Under the pieces are notes generated by a model that did no database searches, had not been told where the DNA came from, and was given only the letters and a program-made list of their open reading frames with translations. Below, piece by piece: positions 1-7,880 of a DNA stretch of 49,376 nucleotides (the stretch's first letter is position 1; every line of letters starts with the position of its first letter). Made by a program: the position numbers and the translations under genes. Origin of the DNA: Actinotalea subterranea (lineage in GTDB: Bacteria > Actinomycetota > Actinomycetes > Actinomycetales > Cellulomonadaceae); NCBI RefSeq assembly GCF_008364845.1, contig NZ_VTTP01000015.1:1-49376 (forward strand). Direction: 5' to 3'.

Positions 1-47
1 ACTACGCTGCCCACAGCCTCACGCCAACAGCGGAGGTCTCACACCAG

Positions 48-77
48 TGAGTCTCCGGACACGCCGGGGCGGTTCAG
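48..77 (+). repeat. Left terminal inverted repeat of the IS3 element
   Basis: The block containing GGACACGCCGGGGCGGTTCA is mirrored just after the orfB stop. The region also carries the ribosome-binding and promoter space for orfA, whose ATG is at 93. Confidence 0.6.
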
Positions 78-92
78 CGAGAAGATCTGCTC

Positions 93-422
93 ATGGCAAG
101 GAAGACGTACTCGGCGGAGTTTCGCCGCGATGCGGTCGAGCTGTACCGCACGACACCGACGGCGACGGTCGCGGGGATCGCGGCTGATCTGGGGATCATG
201 GACACGACCCTGTCGGGGTGGATCAAGGCCGCCGGCGTGCCGATTCGCGGACAGTCACGGCCGCGCTCGAGCGCCCCGCCGCCGGGTGAGAGCCCTGAGC
301 AGGAGCTGGTGCGGCTCCGCTCGAAGGTCCGTGAGCTCGAAGATGAGAAGCGCAAGCTGAGCACCGAGCGGGAGATCTTGCGCGCGGCGGCGAAGTATTT
401 CGCCGGGGAGACGAACTGGTGA
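93..422 (+). CDS. IS3-family transposase OrfA
   Basis: A 109-residue protein with the usual IS3 OrfA plan: an N-terminal helix-turn-helix (about residues 5-50, beginning KTYSAEFRRDAVELY) that binds the terminal repeats, then a leucine-zipper-like coiled coil (about 70-100, VRLRSKVRELEDEKRKLSTE) for multimerisation. Its last codons overlap orfB by 4 bp (GTGA), and orfB is in the -1 frame. In this family OrfA acts alone as a regulator and is joined to OrfB by programmed -1 frameshifting to give the active transposase. Length is normal and I see no disruption. Confidence 0.92.
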   Translation: MARKTYSAEFRRDAVELYRTTPTATVAGIAADLGIMDTTLSGWIKAAGVPIRGQSRPRSSAPPPGESPEQELVRLRSKVRELEDEKRKLSTEREILRAAAKYFAGETNW

Positions 423-1321
423 GCCGCTTCCAGTTCGTCGCCGAGCACCAGTCCACCTTCGAGGTGAAGCGGCTGTGCCAGGTCGTGCAGATCGCACGCT
501 CCTCCTTCTACAAGTGGCTGGGCGCCGCGCCCACACGTGCTGCTCGTCGGGCCGATGACCAGGCCCTGGCCGCGCGGATCGCAGCGGTCCACGCCGCCGA
601 CGCCGCGTGTGGGGCCCCGCGGATCACCGTCGAGCTCAACGACGGCGTCCCGGCCGCTGAGCGGGTCAACCACAAGAGGGTCGCTCGGGTGATGCGCGAG
701 CATCACATCGCCGGGATCCGGCTGCGCCGACGGGTGCGGACCACGGTGCCCGGCCCGGACGGCCAGAAGGTCCCGGACCTGCTCGAGCGGGACTTCACGG
801 CCGACGCGCCGAACACCAAGTACGTCGGGGACATCACCTACCTGCCCTGCGGGGACAAGAGGTTCCTCTACCTCGCGACCGTGATCGACTGCTACTCCCG
901 GCGCCTGGTCGGCTGGTCGATCGCCGACCACATGCGCACCGACCTGGTCGCCGATGCCCTGCGCGCGGCCGCCGCCGAGCGCGGGTCCCTGTCCGGAGCG
1001 ATCTTCCACGCCGACCACGGGTCGGTCTACACCTCCAAGGACTACGCCACCCTGTGTGAGCGGCTCGGCGTGATCCGGTCGATGGGCGCGGTGGGCTCCT
1101 CGGCGGACAACGCGATGGCCGAGTCGTTCAACGCGACCCTCAAACGCGAGACCCTCGCCGGCGCCCACGGGTGGCCCGACCCAGCCACCGCCCGCCGGTC
1201 GGTGTTCGCCTGGATCACCCGCTACAACACCAGACGCCGCCACTCCTGGTGCGGCTACCTCAGCCCCGTCACCTACGAGAACGCCCACCACGGCGCCGCT
1301 AGGCTGGCGACCGCCGCGTGA
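419..1321 (+). CDS. IS3-family transposase OrfB (DDE catalytic domain)
   Basis: A 300-residue integrase-core protein. An N-terminal HTH_21-like segment (residues about 45-105) precedes an rve domain with the three acidic residues in their usual settings: Asp in GDITYLP, Asp in FHADHGSVYTS and Glu in MAESFNATLKRE, followed by the typical YNTRRRHSWCGYLSPVTYE tail. The GTG at 419 overlaps the orfA stop, so it could be made by re-initiation as well as by -1 frameshift fusion. The reading frame is full length, so the element may still be able to move. Confidence 0.92.
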   Translation: MSRFQFVAEHQSTFEVKRLCQVVQIARSSFYKWLGAAPTRAARRADDQALAARIAAVHAADAACGAPRITVELNDGVPAAERVNHKRVARVMREHHIAGIRLRRRVRTTVPGPDGQKVPDLLERDFTADAPNTKYVGDITYLPCGDKRFLYLATVIDCYSRRLVGWSIADHMRTDLVADALRAAAAERGSLSGAIFHADHGSVYTSKDYATLCERLGVIRSMGAVGSSADNAMAESFNATLKRETLAGAHGWPDPATARRSVFAWITRYNTRRRHSWCGYLSPVTYENAHHGAARLATAA

Positions 1322-1352
1322 AACCACCCCGCGTGTCCACCCTTAGGGGTCA
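1318..1352 (+). repeat. Right terminal inverted repeat of the IS3 element
   Basis: Starting at the orfB stop codon, this stretch (TGAAACCACCCCGCGTGTCC and onward) is the imperfect reverse complement of the left end. The outer 10-15 bases have diverged, or the true end lies a few bases inside. Confidence 0.5.
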
Positions 1353-1494
1353 AGCCCCACGTGACGACGCCCGTCAGCAGACCCGGTTCCCATCCGTGGT
1401 GGCGCTTGGTACCTCCACCACCCCCTTCAATGCCGAGAAGTCCCTTCAGTCTTGGGGCACCCAAGGAGTGGCAAAGACGATCGTCCTCCGTGCG

Positions 1495-3432
1495 CTACTC
1501 CCGGCGGAGCAGGTCCGGGGTGATGCGTGTCCGGATGAGAGGGAGCGTGCTGAGCGAGACGAGTACAGCGCCGATCAGGGAAGCCGACGCCACGAGGCCG
1601 AGCTGCACACCGTCGGCGAGCGGCGGCCATTCGGCCAGCGCGGCCCACGCGCGGACCATGAGTGCGCCGAGCCCGGTCGCCAACGTGACGGCGATCCCCA
1701 GCGGCACGAGCGTCTCGAGCAGCTGCGCACCGCGGAGGACTCGAGGGGGGATGCCGATGGCGATCTGGCGCGCGACGGATCTGCGTCGGTCGACGGCGCG
1801 GTCAACGGTCGTCATCGCGAGGCTGAGCATGCCGAGTCCGATGACGACGGCGCACAGGGTGGTGATGAGCGCCCGGACACGCATGACGGAGTCGTAGTCC
1901 CACAGGGGATACGGCTCGACGACCACGCCCGGCGGAGCCGCTCGTGCCACAGCCTGCTGGACCGCCAGCCCGCCGTCGGCAATGACTGTCGCTGACAGCG
2001 GATGAGCGTCCGCCGCGTCAGCGATGTGCTGCGGGACGAAGACGTTGTAGGACGACTGGTAGACCCACAGGGCTTGGGTGGCGGCGGAGTCCTGCATGAT
2101 CGGCGCGCCCAGTGTGACGGCAGAGGGCGGGCCGTCCTCACTGAAGCGGATGTCCAGGCTCGTGGCGGTGTCCAGCTCGCCCTGGCCCGCGTCCCAACCC
2201 CACTGGGTGCCGGCGAACCTCTCGATCGCGATCACTGCAGCTGTGTCGTCGCTGCACCCCCGCGCCACCATGACCTCCGCGAGCTGTGCACAGGTGCCGA
2301 CGAAGACGTCGGCGAAGCACGCCTCCTCCGGTGCGCAGACGTCGTCGACGCTCGTCTCATAGCCCGGCACCACGGCGCGGACCCCGGGCACCGTGCTAAG
2401 GGCAGCCATCTCCTCGCGCGTCAACGGCGCGACCCGTGAGCCTTGCCCGTCGCGTTGATGCCCGACGCTGATCGGCTGGGGTCCTTCCCGGATGGTCTGC
2501 AGCGCGAACTGGTACTGCGGTGTGGACTCGTAGGCGCTGAGCACGGCGAGAGCCGCGAGCGCAAGGTAGACCGCCACCCCGAGGCCCGACACGAGCCTCG
2601 CGGTTCCGCCCGGTTCCGTCTGGATGGCGCGGCCCGCGAGGACCGCAGGGGTCGAGCCGCCACGGATCAGCAGCCGGGCCAGCCACGCGGAGACCAAGGG
2701 GGTCACCTGTGCGATGGCGATGGCGCCCGCCATGGCGCCGGCAACGAGGAGGACGAGACCGCCGGTGCTCTGCAACCAGCTGGCCGTCCGCCCGATCGCG
2801 GCGAGAAGCGCCATGGGGGCGACGGCGGTGAGCAGCAGCGTGAGCCGCCACAGGCTCGGGTCGCGTCGTGTCGCCTCGGAGCGCTGGGCGATCGGGTCGC
2901 GCGTCAGACGGCGGAGGGACACCGTGGCGATCCCCGCGGTGAGCAGGGTCACGGTGAGGACGACCGCGAGAGCCGGCATCGCACCCGTGGTGAACGGCGC
3001 ACGGAACCAGCCCGGGCCCGCGGCGACGAGGGCTTCGACCAGTGGTGCCGTGGCCAGGAAGAGAGCCAGACCGGCGACGGATCCGGCGAGGCCGAGCATC
3101 CCATTCTCCAGGCAGGCGAGGATCGCCGTCCGCCGGAGAGAGACGCCGAGCAGTCGGAAGGACGCCAAGCGGCGGTCGCGCACCGCGGCGGAGGTGCGGC
3201 TCGCGGTGAGGAGCAGGACGACCGCGGGTAGCAGGCTGAAGGTCAGGGCCGCCGTCACGCTCGCCCGCTCGGCTGGGTCCACGACGGTGCCCGCCGGGTA
3301 GATCGCGGACGGGACCGCTGCGGTGGCGAGCAGGAGCGCCGTCGCGACGCCGTTCCCGACGAGGACGACCACGATGCGACGCGCCCCACCGGTGAGTGCC
3401 AGGCGCCACGCCAGCGTCACGAGGGCGGTCAT
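1495..3432 (-). CDS. FtsX/MacB-type ABC transporter permease
   Basis: A 645-residue membrane protein. An N-terminal helix (LTGGARRIVVVLVGNGVATALL) is followed by a large loop and two FtsX-type three-helix blocks (about residues 50-280 and 520-640), with an extracytoplasmic domain between them (about 310-500, several Cys). I start it at the ATG at 3432, which forms an ATGA overlap with the ATPase stop; an upstream in-frame ATG at 3492 would lie inside the ATPase gene. It is the last gene of a PadR-ATPase-permease operon. Such systems usually move lipids, lipoproteins or peptides such as antimicrobials; the substrate cannot be told here. Confidence 0.85.
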   Translation of the reverse strand: MTALVTLAWRLALTGGARRIVVVLVGNGVATALLLATAAVPSAIYPAGTVVDPAERASVTAALTFSLLPAVVLLLTASRTSAAVRDRRLASFRLLGVSLRRTAILACLENGMLGLAGSVAGLALFLATAPLVEALVAAGPGWFRAPFTTGAMPALAVVLTVTLLTAGIATVSLRRLTRDPIAQRSEATRRDPSLWRLTLLLTAVAPMALLAAIGRTASWLQSTGGLVLLVAGAMAGAIAIAQVTPLVSAWLARLLIRGGSTPAVLAGRAIQTEPGGTARLVSGLGVAVYLALAALAVLSAYESTPQYQFALQTIREGPQPISVGHQRDGQGSRVAPLTREEMAALSTVPGVRAVVPGYETSVDDVCAPEEACFADVFVGTCAQLAEVMVARGCSDDTAAVIAIERFAGTQWGWDAGQGELDTATSLDIRFSEDGPPSAVTLGAPIMQDSAATQALWVYQSSYNVFVPQHIADAADAHPLSATVIADGGLAVQQAVARAAPPGVVVEPYPLWDYDSVMRVRALITTLCAVVIGLGMLSLAMTTVDRAVDRRRSVARQIAIGIPPRVLRGAQLLETLVPLGIAVTLATGLGALMVRAWAALAEWPPLADGVQLGLVASASLIGAVLVSLSTLPLIRTRITPDLLRRE

Positions 3433-4106
3433 GACGTCGTCGCAGGCGCCACGACGCACCCGTCGCGGAGCTGGACCTCCCGGCTGGCCCACGACGCGAC
3501 GCGAGCCTCGTGCGTCACCAGCAGGACTGCGGTCCCCACGGCCCGAGCTGCGCGAACGAAAGCCTCGAGGACCAGCTCGCCGGTCACGGTGTCCAGCGAC
3601 CCGGTGGGCTCGTCTGCGAGCACGACGGCAGGACGGTGCACCAGAGCACGAGCCACGGCGGCGCGCTGCGCCTGACCGCCGGAGACCTCGTTCACCCGCC
3701 GAGCGGCGACGTCCGCGACGGCCAGGTCGGCCAGGATCTCCATGGCCTGGGATCGCGCGAGCCGACGAGCGACCCCGGTGAGGCGCAGCGGCAGCTCGAC
3801 GTTCTCCACCACGGTGAGCTCGGGCACGAGGTCGCCGAGCTGGAACACGAATCCGAACCGCCGCAGGCGCAGCTCAGACCTCTCGCGGTCGGCGAGGTGG
3901 TCGATGCGACGCCCGTCCAGCTCGACCGAACCGGCGTCCGGCCGCAGCAGCCCTGCGAGCACGTGCAGGAGGGTCGACTTGCCTGATCCGGACGCGCCCA
4001 GGACCGCGACGATCTCACCAGGGTCCAGAGCGATGTCGACGTCGTGCAGAACGGTCGTCGGACCGAACGCCAGTCCCAGTCCGTGCCCGGACAAGACGGC
4101 GCTCAC
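3429..4106 (-). CDS. ABC transporter ATPase, LolD/MacB type
   Basis: A 225-residue nucleotide-binding subunit with Walker A (GASGSGKST, about residues 37-45), Q-loop (VFQLGD), signature (VSGGQAQR), Walker B (VVLADEPTG) and H-loop (LLVTHEA). The start is the GTG at 4106, whose GTGA overlaps the PadR stop. The downstream permease overlaps by 4 bp, so the three genes are probably translationally coupled. Short length and lack of extra domains fit the LolD/FtsE/MacB class, which energises FtsX-like permeases from the cytoplasm. Confidence 0.88.
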   Translation of the reverse strand: MSAVLSGHGLGLAFGPTTVLHDVDIALDPGEIVAVLGASGSGKSTLLHVLAGLLRPDAGSVELDGRRIDHLADRERSELRLRRFGFVFQLGDLVPELTVVENVELPLRLTGVARRLARSQAMEILADLAVADVAARRVNEVSGGQAQRAAVARALVHRPAVVLADEPTGSLDTVTGELVLEAFVRAARAVGTAVLLVTHEARVASWASREVQLRDGCVVAPATTS

Positions 4107-4642
4107 GGCATGCCCTCGGCGCGCCCGTGGATGCGCGACGCCACGTCGGACATCCGCGCCGCGGCCAGCTCGATCCACCGCAGGTCTGCCTCGAGGTGGG
4201 CGATCTCGTAGTCACCCGCCAGCCGGTCGACCACGTCACCGTCGTGCCGGGCGGCGGTGAGCTGGCGCATCCGCTTCAGGTACACCGCCCGCTGCTCTTC
4301 CAGGAGGGGGCCGGCTTCGCGCCCGGACACGAGTGCCAGGACCACCTTGGTGAACAGCTCGGTGGGCCGGGCGTTGGCAGCGTGCGGAGTGCGCAGCCAG
4401 TGCTCCAGCTCCGCGACCCCGGAGTCGGTGATGGCGTAGACCCGACGGTCCGGTCCCTCGCCGCGCTCGATCTCGACGCCCCGGGTCAGTCCGTCCCGTT
4501 CCAGGCGGGCGAGCGTGGAGTAGACCTGGCCAGACTTCAGCTCGCGCTCATGCCCGAGCAAGCCGTCGTAGCGCTGCTTGAGCGCGAATCCGTGAGCGGG
4601 CCGGTCCTCGAGGAACGCCAAGATCGCCATCGGTACCGTCAT
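4103..4642 (-). CDS. PadR-family transcriptional regulator
   Basis: A 179-residue regulator with an N-terminal winged helix of the PadR type (about residues 3-80, MAILAFLEDRPAHGFALKQ..., ending in the wing VYAITDSGVAELEHWL) and a C-terminal PadR/Vir_C_2 helical dimerisation region. The start at 4642 is supported by a -10 hexamer TATAGT ending 6 nt before the ATG, which suggests a leaderless mRNA. A perfect 7-1-7 palindrome covers that promoter, so autorepression of the whole PadR-ABC operon is likely. The ligand is probably a substrate of the transporter, by analogy with LmrR-like regulators. Confidence 0.9.
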   Translation of the reverse strand: MTVPMAILAFLEDRPAHGFALKQRYDGLLGHERELKSGQVYSTLARLERDGLTRGVEIERGEGPDRRVYAITDSGVAELEHWLRTPHAANARPTELFTKVVLALVSGREAGPLLEEQRAVYLKRMRQLTAARHDGDVVDRLAGDYEIAHLEADLRWIELAAARMSDVASRIHGRAEGMP

Positions 4643-4648
4643 GGCGCG

Positions 4649-4666
4649 ACTATACACTCAGTGTAT
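4649..4666 (-). promoter_or_regulatory. PadR operator overlapping a leaderless promoter
   Basis: ATACACT-C-AGTGTAT (4652-4666) is a perfect 15-bp palindrome. Read on the minus strand it includes the -10 hexamer TATAGT (4654-4649), 6 nt upstream of the padR-like ATG. The ACT/AGT dyad resembles known PadR sites. The palindrome also touches the stop codon of the upstream tetR-like gene (TGA at 4669-4667), so the promoter is packed into that gene's end. Confidence 0.7.
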
Positions 4667-5227
4667 TCACCCGGTGTAGGTGGCGAGCGGCTGAGGCTTC
4701 AGTCCGTCGAGCATCACCTGGAGGAGCAGGGGCAGGTCGTCGGGCGAACCGAGCCGTACCGCGTGCTCGATCCCGCAGACCAGGTGCGCCAGATGGCCGA
4801 CCGTCAGGTCGGCGCGGATGGCACCAGCGGCGCGGGCGGCCTCGAGCAGGGACGCGAAGGTCTCGAAGATCTCGCGCTTGACGGTTCGGACGGCCTCGGC
4901 CTCGTCCTCGGGGGAGAGCAGGACGGCCTGGAGGCCGCCGTCCTCGAGCTGGAGCGTGAGCGCGGAGCGCAGGTAGAGGGCCAGGCCCTCACCCGGGTCG
5001 GGGACTGCTGCGGCGCGCCGAGAGGTCGCGAGCATCGCGTCGAGGGTGTCGACGGAGAGGGCCTCGACGAGTGCGTGGACCGTCGGGAAGTGCCTGTAGA
5101 CGGTCCCGACGCCGACCCCGGCCTCGCGGGCGACCTCGTTGAGTCGCAGGGTTGCGCGGTCGTGCGTCCGGGCGATGTCGATGATGCGCGCCCTGCTGCG
5201 TGCTGCGTCGGATCGAAGGGCTGCCAT
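4667..5227 (-). CDS. TetR-family transcriptional repressor
   Basis: A 186-residue TetR protein. The N-terminal DNA-binding domain (about residues 8-55) has the family helix-turn-helix (LNEVAREAGVGVGTVYRHF), followed by an all-helical ligand domain of the SBD type common in actinobacterial regulators of dehydrogenase genes. The ATG at 5227 is chosen because a -10-like TACGGT (5239-5234) ends 6 nt upstream, giving a leaderless start. It is divergent from a short-chain dehydrogenase gene and two matching operator sites lie between them. It probably represses both genes until a small ligand binds. Confidence 0.9.
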   Translation of the reverse strand: MAALRSDAARSRARIIDIARTHDRATLRLNEVAREAGVGVGTVYRHFPTVHALVEALSVDTLDAMLATSRRAAAVPDPGEGLALYLRSALTLQLEDGGLQAVLLSPEDEAEAVRTVKREIFETFASLLEAARAAGAIRADLTVGHLAHLVCGIEHAVRLGSPDDLPLLLQVMLDGLKPQPLATYTG

Positions 5228-5240
5228 GCCCCCACCGTAC

Positions 5241-5300
5241 CTCAAGCGGATGACCTATCCAGTTGTGCTAGCGTTCAAGCGGATAGGTCATCCGCTTGAG
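5241..5300. promoter_or_regulatory. Doublet TetR operator in a divergent promoter region
   Basis: Two sites share the same design. Site 2 (5275-5299) is TCAAGCGGAT, 5 bp, ATCCGCTTGA, a perfect 10-5-10 palindrome. Site 1 (5242-5266) has an identical left arm and a right arm matching at 7 of 10 positions. As a result, 5241-5260 and 5281-5300 are exact 20-bp reverse complements. Site 1 abuts the tetR -10 region; site 2 lies just upstream of the dehydrogenase ribosome-binding site, so binding would block both genes. Confidence 0.75.
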
Positions 5301-5313
5301 AGAAGAGGACAGC

Positions 5314-6252
5314 ATGCCCTGGGACCCCGCACGACTGCCAGACCAGACCGGACGCACCGTCGTCGTGACCGGCGCCACCGCCGGGATCGGCTACTTCGCA
5401 GCGGAGCAGCTCGCCGCTGCCGGCGCAGACGTCGTGCTCGCCTCCCGTTCGGAGAGCAAGCTCCGACGGGCCGCTGACTCCGTCCGCAGCAGGGTGCCGC
5501 ACGCATCGGTGCGGCTCGTCGTGCTCGAGCTCGGCTCGCTGGCATCGGTCGATGCCGCAGCCGCGGAGCTTGCGTCGTTGCCGCGCCTGGACGCCGTCCT
5601 GCTCAACGGAGGCGCGATGAGCACGGGCCGACGCGCCGTGACCGAGGACGGGTTGCCGCTCCTCCTCGGAACCCACGTCGCCGCGAACGCGAGGCTGATC
5701 GCACGGCTGCTCCCCGCCCTCGTCGCCACCGCCGTCGAGCATCGCGGCCTGAGTCGAGTCGTCCACACGTCGACAGGGTTCGTCGAGCGGCTGCACCTGG
5801 GGGTCGACGACCTACAGCGGGTCCCCAGGCTCGGGGTCGCGGCCTACACGAAGGCCAAGACCGTGACCGAGATCTTCGCGTTCGAGCTCGACCGCAGGCT
5901 CCGCGCGGCAGGCCTGCCCGTCGCGTCCGTCGTGACGCGACCCGGAGTGGGCGTCGACGCGAAGACACCTGAGCGCCCCGGCATCCGCGACGCCACCACG
6001 CCCTATCAGCGCAACCCGTACACCCCGTGGGCGCAGGGCAAGGACACCGCCGCCTGGTCCGCCGTCCGAGCGCTCACCGACCGGGAGGTCCGTGGCGGGG
6101 AGTACTTCGCCCCCAGCGGGCGGCTGCGGGGCGCCCCCGTCCCCGTACCGCCGCCTGCCAGGACCGCTGCTCCTGGCCGCGAGACTGCGGAGCGCGTGTG
6201 GCGCCAGGTCGAGGAGCTCACCGGCCTGACGATCGACGTCGGGTCAGCCTGA
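5314..6252 (+). CDS. Short-chain dehydrogenase/reductase (SDR)
   Basis: A 312-residue cytoplasmic oxidoreductase of the extended retinol-dehydrogenase-like SDR group. It shows the cofactor motif TGATAGIG (about residues 19-26), an altered NNAG-type motif (LLNGGA), a catalytic Ser region (VHTSTGF) and the YxxxK pair (YTKAK). The RBS AGAAGAGGA precedes the ATG at 5314. It is divergent from a TetR gene with a shared operator doublet, so it is probably induced by the compound the TetR senses. The substrate is unknown. A relic of another gene is fused to its 3' end region. Confidence 0.85.
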   Translation: MPWDPARLPDQTGRTVVVTGATAGIGYFAAEQLAAAGADVVLASRSESKLRRAADSVRSRVPHASVRLVVLELGSLASVDAAAAELASLPRLDAVLLNGGAMSTGRRAVTEDGLPLLLGTHVAANARLIARLLPALVATAVEHRGLSRVVHTSTGFVERLHLGVDDLQRVPRLGVAAYTKAKTVTEIFAFELDRRLRAAGLPVASVVTRPGVGVDAKTPERPGIRDATTPYQRNPYTPWAQGKDTAAWSAVRALTDREVRGGEYFAPSGRLRGAPVPVPPPARTAAPGRETAERVWRQVEELTGLTIDVGSA

Positions 6253-6398
6253 AGATCGTCGCCCCGAATGCGGACGTCACCTACCCCGTCGTCGCCGACC
6301 CGAGGACCACGCGTGCATGGTGGAATGCGACGGTGCATCTCAACCGAGCCGAGACCGCGCTCCACGCCGGCGCCAAAGCCGTGGGGTGCTGCCGTTGA
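6249..6398 (+). pseudogene. Relic of a secreted 'YPVVADP'-type actinobacterial protein
   Basis: In the frame starting at 6249 a stretch of about 48 codons reads KIVAPNADVTYPVVADP, then WWNATVHLNRAET, then a stop at 6396-6398. The pair 'YPVVADP ... WWN(x)T(x)xxNRAET' is, to my recollection, typical of a family of actinobacterial exported proteins in which this segment comes late in the chain. Here there is no start, no signal peptide and no normal C-terminus, so this looks like a decayed fragment that begins right at the dehydrogenase stop codon. The identification rests on memory of the motif, not on a search. Confidence 0.45.
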
Positions 6399-6652
6399 GC
6401 GCCGGCGCCGTGATGATGACTGCCGCCGTGGTCACTGGTGCCGGGGTCGCGTTCATCGTCCAGGTCGCCAGGCGCAAGGCCTCCTGGCCGTGGCGGGTCG
6501 TCGGGGCCTCCGCAGGCCTGGCTGGTGTGGCTGTGTTCCTGGTGCACGTCGTGCGGGACGGCGGGTCGATCATGCCGCTCATGGTCTTCACGGTCCTCGT
6601 CATTGCCTCGAACGCGTTCGCGCCTCGGGGCGTCGCTCCCCGCGGGCATTGA
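6386..6652 (+). CDS. Small membrane protein, unknown function
   Basis: About 88 residues if started at the GTG at 6386, or 79 from the ATG at 6413; no clear ribosome-binding site decides. Three hydrophobic segments are visible: around MMTAAVVTGAGVAFIVQV, VVGASAGLAGVAVFLVHVV and MPLMVFTVLVIASNAFA, with a basic loop (ARRKASWPWR) between the first two. It follows directly on the relic of a secreted protein. A small membrane protein in that place could once have served as an immunity or companion protein, but that is speculation. The tail is short and basic. Confidence 0.5.
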   Translation: MLPLSAGAVMMTAAVVTGAGVAFIVQVARRKASWPWRVVGASAGLAGVAVFLVHVVRDGGSIMPLMVFTVLVIASNAFAPRGVAPRGH

Positions 6653-6721
6653 CCTGACCTCGTGGTCGCACCCCGCATGCGCGCCGTTGTGAGCGCCGCC
6701 AGATCGCACGAACGCAGGCGG

Positions 6722-7621
6722 TCAGACGCGCCCCTCGGCCGCAGCGACCACGCGCTCGCACAGCTCGTGCGTCACCACGGCGTCGTGCGCGTCGAGGACC
6801 CGCCCCTCGCGGACCGCGCCGAGGAAGTGCGCGCACATCGCGTCGAAGCCGCGCAGGGTCGTGGCGGGCTGCCAGCCGTCGCGTCGCGTGAGGCGTTCCG
6901 TGCCGTCGAGGTCGACGACGTCCGCGAGGTCGGTGACCTGCCGCCTCCTGCCGTCGCCGACGACGTCGAGGTGCTCGTGCGCCATGCCCGCGGTCCAGCT
7001 CATGACCCCTGTCGCGATGCGGCCCTCGCCGGTGAACTGCACGGCCAGGCGGCGGCAGCCGGACGCGTCGACGCGGGTGTGCACCACGACGTCCGTGAGC
7101 GGCGAGGGCACCAGGAACCGCAGCGTGTCGAGCACGTGGACGTAGTCGTCGAACACCATGGCCCGGGCGGGGCCCAGCGGCTCGTCGCGGTGCTTCTGGA
7201 GCGTCACGACGTCGCGGTCGGGCCACCCGGCGAGCTCCCGGTAGGCGGGGGCGAACCGGCGGTTGAAGCCGACCATGAGGCTCACGCCCTGCGCGGCGGC
7301 GGTCGACGCGAGCGTTGCGGCCGTCGCGGCGTCGTCGGCCAACGGCTTGTCCACGAGCACCGGCACGCCAGCGCGGACGAGCGTCTCGACGATCTCGGGG
7401 TGCGTCCGGGTCGGGCTGTGCACCGTGGCGGCGTCGAGGCCCGAAGTGATCGCGTCGTCGAGCGACGTGTGCTGCTCGGGCACGCGGTACGCGCGGCCGA
7501 TGCGCTCGACGGTCTCGCGGCTGCGGGAGACGAGCACCGGTGTCACTCCCGGCGTCGACATGAGCACCGGCAGGTACGCCTTGGTGGCGATCGAACCGAG
7601 ACCGATCACGGCAACCCGCAT
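6722..7621 (-). CDS. Gfo/Idh/MocA-family NAD(P)-dependent oxidoreductase
   Basis: A 299-residue two-domain dehydrogenase. The N-terminal Rossmann fold has GLGSIA (residues 7-12), and the family motif DKPLADD (about 98-104, the Lys-Pro pair of the active site) is present, followed by the alpha/beta C-terminal domain (GFNRRFAPAYREL). The RBS GAGGAG precedes the ATG at 7621. Family members act on sugars, inositols or related alcohols in the cytoplasm; the substrate is not clear. It lies 40 bp downstream of a small membrane protein gene on the same strand and is probably co-transcribed with it. Confidence 0.88.
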   Translation of the reverse strand: MRVAVIGLGSIATKAYLPVLMSTPGVTPVLVSRSRETVERIGRAYRVPEQHTSLDDAITSGLDAATVHSPTRTHPEIVETLVRAGVPVLVDKPLADDAATAATLASTAAAQGVSLMVGFNRRFAPAYRELAGWPDRDVVTLQKHRDEPLGPARAMVFDDYVHVLDTLRFLVPSPLTDVVVHTRVDASGCRRLAVQFTGEGRIATGVMSWTAGMAHEHLDVVGDGRRRQVTDLADVVDLDGTERLTRRDGWQPATTLRGFDAMCAHFLGAVREGRVLDAHDAVVTHELCERVVAAAEGRV

Positions 7622-7661
7622 GGTGCTCCTCGCTCGTGCGTCGGTCGGTGCGTGCGCGTCC

Positions 7662-7862
7662 CTACCGGGGTGCGTCGTCGAGGTCCGGCCCGGCCTCCAG
7701 CTCGGCGGCCGTCTCGACCGCCTCCGCGTGCCGCGCGTGCAGCCGCTCGCGGATCTCGTGCGGCTCGTACGCCCGACGTCGGCGCTCGTCCTTGGCGATG
7801 AGCACGCCCGTGGCTGCCACGCCCGCTATCCCGGCCACACCGAGCACCTTCCACCACCGCAC
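7662..7862 (-). CDS. Small single-span membrane protein
   Basis: A 66-residue protein with one N-terminal membrane segment (VLGVAGIAGVAATGVLIA) and a highly charged cytoplasmic tail (DERRRRAYEPHEIRERLHARHAEA). The GTG start at 7862 is supported by TAGCCT (7874-7869) ending 6 nt upstream, a leaderless arrangement. No family is recognised. Its position suggests a link with the Gfo/Idh/MocA gene downstream and with the divergent papain-fold gene. Confidence 0.6.
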   Translation of the reverse strand: MRWWKVLGVAGIAGVAATGVLIAKDERRRRAYEPHEIRERLHARHAEAVETAAELEAGPDLDDAPR

Positions 7863-7867
7863 GTCCC

Positions 7868-7874
7868 TAGGCTA
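7868..7874. promoter_or_regulatory. Overlapping divergent -10 hexamers serving two leaderless genes
   Basis: Only 18 bp separate the two GTG start codons (7862 minus, 7881 plus). The plus strand has TAGGCT at 7868-7873, 7 nt before its GTG. The minus strand has TAGCCT at 7874-7869, 6 nt before its GTG. The hexamers overlap in the palindromic CCTAGG region, so polymerase binding for one gene should exclude the other. Confidence 0.6.
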
Positions 7875-7880
7875 CAGAGC

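Larger units (their letters stand above)
48..1352 (+). mobile_element. IS3-family insertion sequence, apparently intact
   Basis: A two-gene transposase unit (orfA 93-422, orfB 419-1321 in the -1 frame) lies between imperfect terminal inverted repeats. The inner parts match well: GGACACGCCGGGGCGGTT on the left (57-74) against the reverse complement of the right side (about 1321-1338), which differs by small indels. The outermost bases are less clear. I place the left end at TGAG (48) and the right end at GGTCA (1352) from the TG...CA rule of IS3 elements. I see no convincing 3-4 bp target duplication, so the exact ends are uncertain. The element sits beyond the 3' end of an ABC permease gene and interrupts no recognisable gene in the window. 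Confidence 0.8.
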
